Assembly (NCBI GenBank): GCA_000715605.1
Contig: KL568536.1
Location: forward strand, 1 to 12,307
DNA length: 12,307 bases
Direction: 5' to 3'
Origin: Streptomyces speibonae
GTDB lineage: Bacteria > Actinomycetota > Actinomycetes > Streptomycetales > Streptomycetaceae
A program made the translations under genes and the position numbers. The number at the start of each line of letters is the position of its first letter. Position 1 is the stretch's first letter. Of the stretch, positions 6,358 to 12,307 are shown piece after piece. Under the pieces are notes generated by a model. It was not told where the DNA came from, made no database searches, and saw only the letters and a list, made by a program, of their open reading frames with translations.

Positions 6358-7694
6358 TCCCGCTCAGCCTCGGTGAGATCGCCGCGGTCGTCGACGGGAC
6401 GATCTCGGGCGACGGCTCCGTGACGGTGACCGCGCCGGCCGTGCTCGACGGCCGGCAGGCCGAACAGGGCGGCCTCTTCGTCGCCTTCGCCGGTGAGCAC
6501 GTCGACGGCCACGACTACGCCGAGCAGGCGGGCCGGGCCGGCGCCGTGGCCGTGCTCGGCTCCCGGCCCACGCCGCTGCCCACCGTCGTCGTCGAGGACG
6601 CCCAGGCCGCGCTGCAGGCGCTCGCCGCCCACGTGGTGGGCCGGCTGCGCGACGGGCTGACCGTTGTCGGGCTGACCGGTTCGCAGGGCAAGACCAGTAC
6701 CAAGGACCTGCTGGCGGCTGTGTTGTCGAGCACAGGGCCGACGATCGCCACGGCCGGCTCGTTCAACAACGAGCTCGGTGTGCCGCTCACCATGCTGCGC
6801 GCCGACGCGGCCACCCGGTTTCTCGTACTCGAGATGGGAGCCCGCCACGTCGGCGACATCGCCGAACTCACCGGTCTGGTCGCGCCCGACATCGCCGTCG
6901 TCCTCAACGTCGGCCAGGCCCACCTCGGTGAGTTCGGATCGCGAGCGGCCATCGCCAGGGCCAAGGGCGAACTGGTGCAGGGGCTGGCGCCCGGCGGCAC
7001 CGCCGTACTCAACGCCGACGATCCCCGGGTGGTCGCGATGCGCCCGCTCACCGACGGTCCGGTGCTGACCTTCGGCCGGGCGTTCCACGCCGACGTGCGG
7101 GTGCACGGCCTGGCTCTGGACCGGCTCGGCCGGCCGTCCTTCACACTGCGGACCGCCGACGCCTCGGCTCCCGTTGTGCTGCCGCACGTGGGCGCCCACC
7201 AGGCGCTCAACGCGTCGGCTGCCGCGGCCGCGGCGCTGGCGGCCGGCGTACCTCTCGACATGGCCGCGGCGCCGGCCACCGCCTCGCTGTCGAAGTGGCG
7301 CATGGAGCTGCGCCACCTCGCCGGCGGCGCGACGCTGCTCAACGACTCCTACAACGCCAACCCCGACTCAACCCGCGCCGCCCTGGACGCGCTGGCCGCG
7401 ATCGAGGGCGGGCGCCGCATCGCCGTCCTCGGCGAGATGCTCGAGCTCGGCGACGACAGCGAGGCCGAGCACCGCGCAGTCGGGGAGTACGCCGCCTCCC
7501 GGGCCGACGTGGTGGTCGCGGTCGGCAAGGCCGCCCTGCCGGTCGCCGGCGGTGCGGGGGAGCAGGCGGTGGTGGCGGCCGACAACGACGCGGCCGTCGG
7601 CTGGCTGCGCCATCACCTGGCCGCCGGCGATGTGGTGCTCGTCAAGGCCTCCCGCGGGGCGCGCCTCGACGAAGTGGCCGCCGCGCTCGCGTAG
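6354..7694 (+). CDS. Second MurF, UDP-MurNAc-tripeptide--D-alanyl-D-X ligase
   Basis: MurF adds the terminal dipeptide, or here depsipeptide, to UDP-MurNAc-tripeptide in the cytoplasm. The 446-residue length fits the family. Motifs in order are the ATP P-loop [16 protein letters not shown] (about 105-120), [13 protein letters not shown] (136-148), [15 protein letters not shown] (158-172), the C-terminal-domain entry [20 protein letters not shown] (328-347), [20 protein letters not shown] (357-376), and [17 protein letters not shown] near the end. I chose ATG 6354 because [15 protein letters not shown] is the usual MurF N-terminus and it overlaps the leader ORF stop as ATGA. A separate housekeeping murF is expected in the dcw cluster. 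Its place inside a van locus implies a paralogue adapted to D-Ala-D-Lac, like the extra MurF of glycopeptide-producing actinomycetes. Substrate preference is inference. It converges with vanK, seven bases apart. Confidence 0.93.
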   Translation: MIPLSLGEIAAVVDGTISGDGSVTVTAPAVLDGRQAEQGGLFVAFAGEHVDGHDYAEQAGRAGAVAVLGSRPTPLPTVVVEDAQAALQALAAHVVGRLRDGLTVVGLTGSQGKTSTKDLLAAVLSSTGPTIATAGSFNNELGVPLTMLRADAATRFLVLEMGARHVGDIAELTGLVAPDIAVVLNVGQAHLGEFGSRAAIARAKGELVQGLAPGGTAVLNADDPRVVAMRPLTDGPVLTFGRAFHADVRVHGLALDRLGRPSFTLRTADASAPVVLPHVGAHQALNASAAAAAALAAGVPLDMAAAPATASLSKWRMELRHLAGGATLLNDSYNANPDSTRAALDALAAIEGGRRIAVLGEMLELGDDSEAEHRAVGEYAASRADVVVAVGKAALPVAGGAGEQAVVAADNDAAVGWLRHHLAAGDVVLVKASRGARLDEVAAALA

Positions 7695-7701
7695 TGCGGG
7701 T

Positions 7702-8844
7702 TCATCGCCCGCGCCGCTTCATGTAGAGGTCGAAGGCCCGGTAGACCATCGGCCGCAGCGGCAGGTCCCATTCGCCGACGTACCGCACCGCCTGACCGCC
7801 GGTGCCGGCCTTGAACTGGATCAGCCCGATGTGCGGGTCGTCGGAGTCGAGCGTGGGGGTGATGCCGCGCAGGTCATAGACGTCGCAGCCGGCCGCAAGC
7901 GAGTCCCGGACCATCGCCCACTGGCAGGCGTTGGAGCCGCGCACCTCGCGCTTCCCGGTGGAGGAGGCACCGTAGGCGTACACCGCGTGGGCGCCGGCGC
8001 GGACCAGGAGGGTGGCGGCGACCAGGTCGCCCTGGTGGCGGGCCAGGTAGAGCCTGATCCGCTCAGGGTCCTCGGCATTCAGCGCCGCGAACATCGTCTC
8101 GAAGTAGCGCAGCGGCCGGGGTGTGAAGCGGTCGCGCTCGGCGGTGTGGACGTACAGGTCGTGGAACGCCTTCAGGTCCTCACCGACCGTGACCTCGACG
8201 CCCTCCTTGGCCGCTTTCCTGATGTTGCGGCGCCATTGCTGGTTCATGCCCCTGAGCAGGTCGTCCTCGGTTTTGCCGGCCAGCGGAATCTCGTACTTGA
8301 ACTGCGGATGCCCGACTCCGAAGCCGTCCTTGGGGCTCTGCGGCAGCCAGCCGGCGTCTTTGAGCCGGCCGGTCACGCGGGCGCCGACCGGGTCGGCCCA
8401 CTCGCTCGGCAGATCGGTGAGCCGCTTGCTGCCCGGGTCGGCGATACCCTCCTTGACCTGGGCGGCGCTCCAGGTGTCCGTGCACACCGGCGGGCCGAGC
8501 CGGATCGCGAACGCGCCGTGCTCCTTGAGATGGGCCGCCAGCGGGTCGAGCCACGCGTCGATCTCGCCGGTCCAGTCGATGACCGGGCCCTCGGGCAGAT
8601 AGGCCAGCGTGAAGCGGTCGAGCCGCGGCACCGGGCGGTGCAGGACGAGCCCGGCACCCACCAGCTGCCCGCCGTCGAACCAGCCGAGGGACTCGCTGCG
8701 CCACTCGGTTTTGACGCGGCCCCATGCGGGGGTCTGCAGGAAGCTGACCGACCGCTGTGCCCGCAGGAACGCCAAGTGCTCGGCGGCGCTGATCGGCGCG
8801 ACGGTCGGACCCAAGCCGGTTCGTGCTGGTTCGCTGGAGAACAT
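7702..8844 (-). CDS. vanK: VanK, FemX-type peptidyltransferase for D-Lac precursors
   Basis: This is a Fem-family non-ribosomal peptidyltransferase of 380 residues. In Streptomyces, FemX adds the branch glycine to the stem-peptide diaminopimelate, and VanK does so on precursors ending in D-Lac that normal FemX does not accept. Visible are the substrate-domain start SVSFLQTPAWGRVKTEWRSE (32-51), LDRFTLAYLPEGPVIDW (75-91), the Fem helix motif MNQQWRRNIRKAAKEGVEVT (200-219), and a second GNAT-like unit with YLARHQGDLVAATLLVRAGA and GSNACQWAMVRDSLAAGCDV YDLRGI. The ATG at 8844 is chosen because its distance to the operator equals that of vanH. The frame stays open through vanR in antisense, but that part is not coding. 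The N-terminus MFSSEPARTG matches that of VanH, a trace of promoter duplication. No signal peptide, as expected. Confidence 0.93.
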   Translation of the reverse strand: MFSSEPARTGLGPTVAPISAAEHLAFLRAQRSVSFLQTPAWGRVKTEWRSESLGWFDGGQLVGAGLVLHRPVPRLDRFTLAYLPEGPVIDWTGEIDAWLDPLAAHLKEHGAFAIRLGPPVCTDTWSAAQVKEGIADPGSKRLTDLPSEWADPVGARVTGRLKDAGWLPQSPKDGFGVGHPQFKYEIPLAGKTEDDLLRGMNQQWRRNIRKAAKEGVEVTVGEDLKAFHDLYVHTAERDRFTPRPLRYFETMFAALNAEDPERIRLYLARHQGDLVAATLLVRAGAHAVYAYGASSTGKREVRGSNACQWAMVRDSLAAGCDVYDLRGITPTLDSDDPHIGLIQFKAGTGGQAVRYVGEWDLPLRPMVYRAFDLYMKRRGR

Positions 8845-8877
8845 GCCCCCAGTCAAGGCGGCGCGGTGTTGCCGGCA
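8845..8877 (-). promoter_or_regulatory. vanK promoter core, probable leaderless start
   Basis: On the minus strand, GCAACA (8867-8872), ten bases, TTGACT (8851-8856) and six bases precede the ATG at 8844, exactly as before vanH. The six bases before the ATG are GGGGGC, too close for a normal ribosome binding site. Confidence 0.5.
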
Positions 8878-8908
8878 CGTATGCGGTTTTCGATACGCCG
8901 ACGATATG
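8878..8908. promoter_or_regulatory. Probable VanR operator, site 2 (vanK/vanR)
   Basis: All 31 bases match site 1 at 6228-6258. One element sits between the two divergent starts: its left edge is 34 bases from the vanK ATG and its right edge is 23 bases from the vanR ATG. It could therefore activate vanK and autoregulate vanRS. Confidence 0.75.
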
Positions 8909-8918
8909 AGTCGGCTCG

Positions 8919-8924
8919 TAGCCT
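8919..8924 (+). promoter_or_regulatory. Candidate -10 element of vanRS
   Basis: TAGCCT fits the TAnnnT consensus and lies seven bases before the vanR ATG. There is no ribosome binding site in the interval, so vanR may be translated from a leaderless message. Confidence 0.5.
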
Positions 8925-8931
8925 CGATGAC

Positions 8932-9627
8932 ATGCGTGTGTTGATTGTCGAGGACGAGCCGTATCTGGCCGAGGCCATCCGCGATGGCCTGCGCCTGGAG
9001 GCGATCGCGGCCGACATCGCCGGTGACGGTAACACCGCTCTGGAAATGCTGGGCATCAACACCTACGACATCGCCGTCCTCGACCGCGACATCCCCGGAC
9101 CCTCCGGCGACGAGATCGCCCAACGCATCGTCGCCTCCGGCAGCGGCATGCCGATCCTCATGCTCACCGCCGCCGACCGGCTTGACGACAAGGCATCCGG
9201 GTTCGGACTCGGCGCCGACGACTACCTCACGAAGCCGTTCGAGATGCAAGAGCTCGTCATGCGGCTCAGGGCGCTCGACCGCAGGCGTGCCCATGTCAGG
9301 CCGCCCGTGCGGGAGATCGCAGGCCTGCGGCTGGATCCGTTCCGCAGAGAGGTCTACCGCGACGGCCGCTACGTCGCGCTCACGCGGAAGCAGTTCGCGG
9401 TGCTCGAGGTCCTCGTTGCCGCGGAAGGCGGTGTCGTCAGCGCCGAAGAGCTGCTGGAGCGGGCATGGGACGAGAACGCCGACCCGTTCACCAACGCCGT
9501 ACGCATCACGGTCTCGGCGCTGCGCAAGCGTCTCGGCGAACCCTGGGTCATCGCCACCGTGCCGGGCGTCGGCTACCGGATCGGCACAGCACCCGTCACC
9601 GGGCATGGGGGTGGTGACCGTGGATAG
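8932..9627 (+). CDS. vanR: VanR response regulator, OmpR family
   Basis: This 231-residue transcription factor has an N-terminal receiver domain: acidic pair in VLIVEDEPYL (E7, D8), phosphoacceptor Asp51 in YDIAVLDRDIPG, Thr79 in MPILMLTAADR, and Lys101 in DDYLTKPFEM. An OmpR-type winged helix follows from about residue 125: LRLDPFRREVYRDGRYVALT, then RKQFAVLEVLVAAEGGVVSA EELLERAWDENADPFTNAVR, ending in GEPWVIATVPGVGYRIG. Phosphorylated VanR activates the van genes. Asp51 agrees with the position known in S. coelicolor VanR. The frame is open far upstream, but the ATG at 8932 gives the exact conserved N-terminus. The stop lies inside the start of vanS, so the pair is translationally coupled. 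Confidence 0.96.
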   Translation: MRVLIVEDEPYLAEAIRDGLRLEAIAADIAGDGNTALEMLGINTYDIAVLDRDIPGPSGDEIAQRIVASGSGMPILMLTAADRLDDKASGFGLGADDYLTKPFEMQELVMRLRALDRRRAHVRPPVREIAGLRLDPFRREVYRDGRYVALTRKQFAVLEVLVAAEGGVVSAEELLERAWDENADPFTNAVRITVSALRKRLGEPWVIATVPGVGYRIGTAPVTGHGGGDRG

Positions 9628-10705
9628 GCAGCCCGGCTTGAGCGTCCGCCTCAAGCTCACCCTCAGCTACGCCGGATTCCTGATGCTCGCGGGTGCCTTG
9701 CTGCTCACCGCCCTTGGAGTATTTCTCCTGCGACAGGGGTGGCTGCTGACCACCCCAGAGGGGGCATGGAGACAAACTCCGGGCATCGACTTCGTGCGCG
9801 GTTTCGCCCCCATGGCAGCCGCGGTCATGGCGTTCCTCCTGGTGTTCGGCCTGCTGGGAGGATGGATCCTCGCCGGACGCATGCTCGCCCCCCTGGACCG
9901 CATCACCCACGCCACCCGTACGGCCGCAGCCGGATCGCTGTCCCACCGGATCCAACTGCAGGGCCGCAAGGACGAGTTCCGCGAACTCGCCGACGCCTTC
10001 GACACGATGCTCGCGCAGCTCGAAGCACACGTCGCCGAACAGCAGAGATTCGCAGCCAACGCCTCTCACGAGCTGCGCACCCCGCTGTCGGTCTCGAAGT
10101 CACTGCTCGACGTGGCCCGCGCCGATCCGAACCGCGCCACCGACCCACTCATCGACCGCCTCCACGCCGTCAACACCCGAGCCATCGACCTCACTGAAGC
10201 ACTGCTCCTGCTCAGCCGCGCCGACCAGCGGTCCTTCACCCGCGAACACGTCGACCTGTCCCTCGTGGCGGAAGAAGCCACCGAAACGCTCCTCCCCCTC
10301 GCGGAAAAGCGTGGCATCACCATCGAGACCTTCGGCGACATCGCCCTCACGAGCGGATCGCCGGCGCTCCTGCTGCAGCTGACCATGAACCTCGTGCAGA
10401 ACGCGATCGTCCACAACCTGCGTGAACAGGGCACCGTGTGGGTGAATACCAGCGTCCGCCCCAGGACGGTGGTGCTCACTGTCGAGAACACCGGCGAGAA
10501 GGTCACCCCGGAGCTGGTCTCGACGCTCACCGAGCCGTTCCAGCGCGGCACCGAGCGCGTACACACCGACCAGGCGGGCGTCGGCCTCGGGCTGGCCATC
10601 GTCAAGACCATCACCCACGCACACGACGGAACGCTCACCATCACCCCGCGCTCCGCCGGCGGGCTCCGCATCACTGTGGAACTGCCCACTGCGTCCCAGG
10701 CCTGA
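9620..10705 (+). CDS. vanS: VanS sensor histidine kinase
   Basis: This membrane kinase senses glycopeptide and controls VanR phosphorylation. From GTG 9620 it has 361 residues. The GTG is preferred because a G-rich stretch precedes it and the protein then reads (V)DRQPGLSVRLKLTLSYAG; the ATG at 9605 would add five residues. It overlaps vanR by eight bases. Membrane segments are at about 13-37 and 63-84, separated by an extracellular loop of only about 25 residues (RQGWLLTTPEGAWRQTPGID F). A HAMP linker (82-137) follows, then the dimerisation helix with phospho-acceptor His150 in ANASHELRTPLSV, the N box MNLVQNAIVHN, and the glycine-rich ATP lid GVGLGLAIVKTITHAHDGTL. The small sensor loop is typical of Streptomyces VanS and differs from larger sensor domains of other kinases. 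Confidence 0.95.
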   Translation: MDRQPGLSVRLKLTLSYAGFLMLAGALLLTALGVFLLRQGWLLTTPEGAWRQTPGIDFVRGFAPMAAAVMAFLLVFGLLGGWILAGRMLAPLDRITHATRTAAAGSLSHRIQLQGRKDEFRELADAFDTMLAQLEAHVAEQQRFAANASHELRTPLSVSKSLLDVARADPNRATDPLIDRLHAVNTRAIDLTEALLLLSRADQRSFTREHVDLSLVAEEATETLLPLAEKRGITIETFGDIALTSGSPALLLQLTMNLVQNAIVHNLREQGTVWVNTSVRPRTVVLTVENTGEKVTPELVSTLTEPFQRGTERVHTDQAGVGLGLAIVKTITHAHDGTLTITPRSAGGLRITVELPTASQA

Positions 10706-10767
10706 GTGACGCAGGACATCCCCTCACGATTGACACGACGCCGCGGCGAGATCGTCCTGGATGCCAC

Positions 10768-10789
10768 AGCCGGCTCGCGCCCGCCGGCT
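10768..10789 (+). terminator. GC hairpin after vanS
   Basis: AGCCGGC (10768-10774) and GCCGGCT (10783-10789) form a perfect 7-bp stem with an eight-base loop, 63 bases beyond the vanS stop and 21 bases before site 3. A factor-independent terminator without a T-run would fit here, separating vanRS from the VanZ-family operon. The stem is short, so this is tentative. Confidence 0.4.
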
Positions 10790-10809
10790 CCTTGAAGTGG
10801 GGGATTCCG

Positions 10810-10840
10810 TGTATCGCGAGCGTATCGAAAAGCGCATACG
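10810..10840. promoter_or_regulatory. Probable VanR operator, site 3 (VanZ-family gene)
   Basis: Read on the minus strand this element matches 25 of 31 bases of sites 1 and 2; the mismatches are at element positions 9, 22-24, 30 and 31. The inner TTTTCGATACGC and both CGATA half-sites at 11-base spacing are kept. Its edge is 34 bases from the ATG at 10874, the same distance as for vanH and vanK. Confidence 0.7.
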
Positions 10841-10873
10841 CCACCGCAACATCCCTCCGTATTCAGTTGAGGC
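10841..10873 (+). promoter_or_regulatory. Promoter core of the VanZ-family operon
   Basis: GCAACA (10846-10851), ten bases, TTCAGT (10862-10867) and six bases precede the ATG at 10874, matching the vanH and vanK layout base for base in spacing. TTCAGT replaces TTGACT. The TGAGGC just before the ATG is too close for a standard ribosome binding site. Confidence 0.5.
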
Positions 10874-11599
10874 ATGGACCAGAACACACCACTGTCAGCC
10901 CCGGCCCGTCGCGCGCGGGGCATCGTCTTCTGGATCGTGCTCGTCGGTCTGGGGATCCCCGGTGCGGCGGTCGCCGTGTTCGTGCTGCGGTTGCTCGTGC
11001 GGTCCGTGCCGCTGGTCATGCGCGGCGGGTGGCACGCCTGGCTCTTCACCTTCAACGGTGTGGTGCTCAGCATGGTGGCCGCGCTGCCGTTGTCCGCGCT
11101 GGTGGTGTGGCTCCTGGCGCGCCGCCGGAGGGCCGTCGGCACCGAGCCGGCCTGGGCGTGGCGCAGGTCGCTGGCCGAGGTCGGCTTGGTCCACGGGACG
11201 GTGCCGTGGGTGTGGTTGATCCTGATGCCGGGCGCGCGGGCCGGTGAGGTCCCCGGCCGCTACAGCCTGGTCCCGGTGGTGGACCTGCTCACGATGGGGC
11301 TGCTCGGGATCCTCGGCAACCTGCTGGTGTTCGCGGCGCTCGGCTTCTTCGGCCCGATGCGGTTCACCGCGCTGGCGTCGGTGCCGCGGATCCTGGCGCT
11401 CGGCGCGGGCTGCTCGGTCCTGGTCGAGACGCTCCAGTACCTCCTGCAACTGGACCGGGTGTCCTCCGTGGACGACGTACTGGTCAACGCCACCGGCGCC
11501 GCCCTGGCCGCACTGGCGTCCCGCCGCTGGTGGCGCGCCCCGGCCGCAGCGCCGACCGACAAGCCCCGGCCGGCTCTGGCACCGGCGGTTGACTCGTGA
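10874..11599 (+). CDS. VanZ-family membrane protein in the van regulon
   Basis: This 241-residue protein has about five membrane segments (roughly 17-42, 57-82, 98-118, 137-160, 170-188). The VanZ-family signature lies at its end: GNLLVFAALGFFGPMRF, then SVLVETLQYLLQLDRVSSVD DVLVNATGAALAAL, with the conserved Glu185, Gln188, Arg195, Asp200/201, Asn205 and Gly208. Enterococcal VanZ gives low-level teicoplanin resistance by an incompletely known mechanism at the membrane. Many actinobacterial members have no known role, so the name VanZ refers to the family, not to proven function. What ties this gene to glycopeptides is its promoter, which carries the van operator. The C-terminal tail is Ala/Pro-rich. 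Its stop overlaps the next start as GTGA. Confidence 0.88.
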   Translation: MDQNTPLSAPARRARGIVFWIVLVGLGIPGAAVAVFVLRLLVRSVPLVMRGGWHAWLFTFNGVVLSMVAALPLSALVVWLLARRRRAVGTEPAWAWRRSLAEVGLVHGTVPWVWLILMPGARAGEVPGRYSLVPVVDLLTMGLLGILGNLLVFAALGFFGPMRFTALASVPRILALGAGCSVLVETLQYLLQLDRVSSVDDVLVNATGAALAALASRRWWRAPAAAPTDKPRPALAPAVDS

Positions 11600-12307
11600 G
11601 CGACAGAACAGACGTGCGCCGTTCCGGCTCGCCTCCCGCCGCCCGCTCCAGGGCATGCGCCCGCCAGGCTGCCCGGCGCCGCCGCCGGACAACCGTCACC
11701 ATCACGCTTCTGGCCCTAGGTGCCGCTTCGGCCTACCTGGCTTCCGTCAACGACTCCCGGACCGGGCTCCCCGACCGCTTCGGCCCGGTCCCCACACCGA
11801 CCGTCGTCGCCCGGGGATCCCATGCGCCAAGCCCCACCCCGAGCCCGACGCACACTCCGACCACCGCCCCGACGTCCGTGCCGGAGTCCGGTCCGGGTAC
11901 CTTCACCGTCGCCACCGCCGGAGTGGAGAACACCAGGGCGGGCAGACCGTACCGGGTGGAGGTCGAGGACGGCATCGGTGTCGACCCCGACGAAGCCGCC
12001 GAGCAGATCGCCACGATCCTGAATCATGAACAGGGCTGGTCGCACGGCGGCGACGTCGCCTTCCGGCAGGTCGCCGACGGCAGCGCCACGCTGGTGATCC
12101 GCATCGCCACGCCGAGCACCGCCGACGCCATCTGCGCGACCGGCGGCCTCGACACCCACGGCGAGCTCAACTGCCGGGTCGACCGGACGGTCGCGGTCAA
12201 CCTCAAGCGCTGGCAGCTCGGTTCACCCGAATTCGACGGACCGCCCGAGGAGTACCGGGCACTGGTCATCAACCATGAGGTCGGGCACTGGCTCTTATAC
12301 ACATCTC
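11596..12307 (+). CDS. DUF3152-type membrane-anchored HExxH protein, 3' end missing
   Basis: GTG 11596 overlaps the stop of the VanZ-family gene by four bases, so the two are probably translated together. The visible 237 residues show an Arg-rich cytoplasmic start (QAARRRRRTT), one membrane segment or uncleaved signal (about 32-50), a Pro/Thr/Ser-rich linker (about 65-100, SPTPSPTHTPTTAPTSVP), and an extracellular domain with YRVEVEDGIGVDPDEAAEQI, two cysteines (ICATGG...LNCRVDR), AVNLKRWQLGSP and the zinc-protease-like INHEVGHWL (HEVGH at 227-231). This pattern is that of DUF3152 proteins of actinobacteria, probable secreted metallopeptidases of unknown substrate. The frame is cut about six residues after the motif by adapter sequence, so the real C-terminus is not in this window. 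Confidence 0.85.
   Translation, partial: MSDRTDVRRSGSPPAARSRACARQAARRRRRTTVTITLLALGAASAYLASVNDSRTGLPDRFGPVPTPTVVARGSHAPSPTPSPTHTPTTAPTSVPESGPGTFTVATAGVENTRAGRPYRVEVEDGIGVDPDEAAEQIATILNHEQGWSHGGDVAFRQVADGSATLVIRIATPSTADAICATGGLDTHGELNCRVDRTVAVNLKRWQLGSPEFDGPPEEYRALVINHEVGHWLLYTS
12288..12307 (+). other. Tn5/Nextera mosaic-end adapter at contig end
   Basis: The last 20 bases match 19 of 20 of the standard transposase adapter (mosaic-end complement plus the following C). From 12292 the 16-base run CTCTTATACACATCTC is exact. It ends flush with the window end, inside the DUF3152 reading frame. This is library-preparation sequence left in the assembly and not a mobile element. Genomic sequence is reliable only to about 12291. 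Confidence 0.9.

Larger units (their letters stand above)
8820..8948. repeat. Copy B of the duplicated bidirectional promoter cassette (vanK/vanR)
   Basis: This copy separates the divergent vanK and vanR starts and includes the first codons of both. Because both divergent genes here are intact, whereas copy A has only a vestigial rightward start, copy B is probably closer to the ancestral arrangement. The two copies are direct repeats 2,650 bases apart and flank murF2 and vanK. Confidence 0.65.

Noticed and set aside
7174..8931. A very long plus-strand open frame running through murF2 and across vanK into vanR
   Set aside because: It is a GC-driven antisense or offset shadow: the conserved VanR N-terminus begins at 8932, and the preceding residues are Pro/Arg-rich with no family features.
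8845..9660. Minus-strand extension of vanK through vanR
   Set aside because: The FemX-like sense begins at 8844. The upstream part is antisense to vanR and would read through the operator.
10730..10735. TTGACA after vanS as a -35 box
   Set aside because: No -10 hexamer stands at 16-19 bases, and the operator-based promoter at 10810-10873 explains expression of the next gene better.
6228..10840. The 31-base repeats as attachment sites or part of a mobile element
   Set aside because: No integrase or transposase is present, and their fixed distance to start codons points to regulation.
12288..12307. Tn5-like inverted repeat end marking a real transposon
   Set aside because: It is flush with the sequence end, interrupts a gene, and continues into the adapter base that follows the mosaic end in library oligonucleotides.
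1..12307. tRNA, rRNA or CRISPR arrays
   Set aside because: No cloverleaf-like sequence, rRNA signature or regularly spaced repeat array was seen on either strand.

Overview
The window is high-GC actinobacterial DNA, most likely from a Streptomyces chromosome. Support comes from the GC-rich third codon positions, the Streptomyces-type van genes, the overlapping ATGA/GTGA gene junctions, and small proteins of a kind common in that genus. The right end is not genomic: the last bases match the Tn5/Nextera mosaic end, so this is the end of an assembled contig.

Layout. (1) 1-3515 is an accessory stretch of small, mostly unrecognised genes: a winged-helix fragment entering from the left edge, a protein with a possible translation-factor-like barrel, a conserved small protein at 1138-1473, two broken genes (1517-1819 and 1915-2348), a small minus-strand gene and a small plus-strand gene. 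(2) 3516-10705 is a complete glycopeptide-resistance locus: vanX, vanA and vanH on the minus strand (transcribed vanH-vanA-vanX), a second murF on the plus strand, a FemX-type vanK on the minus strand, and vanR-vanS on the plus strand. (3) 10874 to the end holds a VanZ-family membrane protein overlapping a DUF3152-type membrane-anchored HExxH protein that is cut by the contig end.

How it works together. VanS senses glycopeptide and phosphorylates VanR. VanH makes D-lactate, VanA joins it to D-Ala, VanX destroys residual D-Ala-D-Ala, the extra MurF is expected to load D-Ala-D-Lac onto the UDP-MurNAc tripeptide, and VanK adds the cross-bridge residue to D-Lac-ending precursors.

The strongest non-gene signal is a 31-base element, identical in the vanH/murF2 and vanK/vanR intergenic regions and recurring with 25 of 31 matches before the VanZ-family gene. 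At vanH, vanK and vanZ it lies at exactly the same distance (34 bases) from the ATG, with the same intervening architecture and no evident ribosome binding site. This suggests a VanR operator driving leaderless transcripts. It also places the VanZ-family gene and the DUF3152 gene in the vancomycin-induced regulon. The vanH/murF2 intergenic region looks like a duplicated vanR/vanK promoter cassette that still carries a vestigial vanR start. That start now opens a 24-codon leader ORF overlapping the murF2 ATG.
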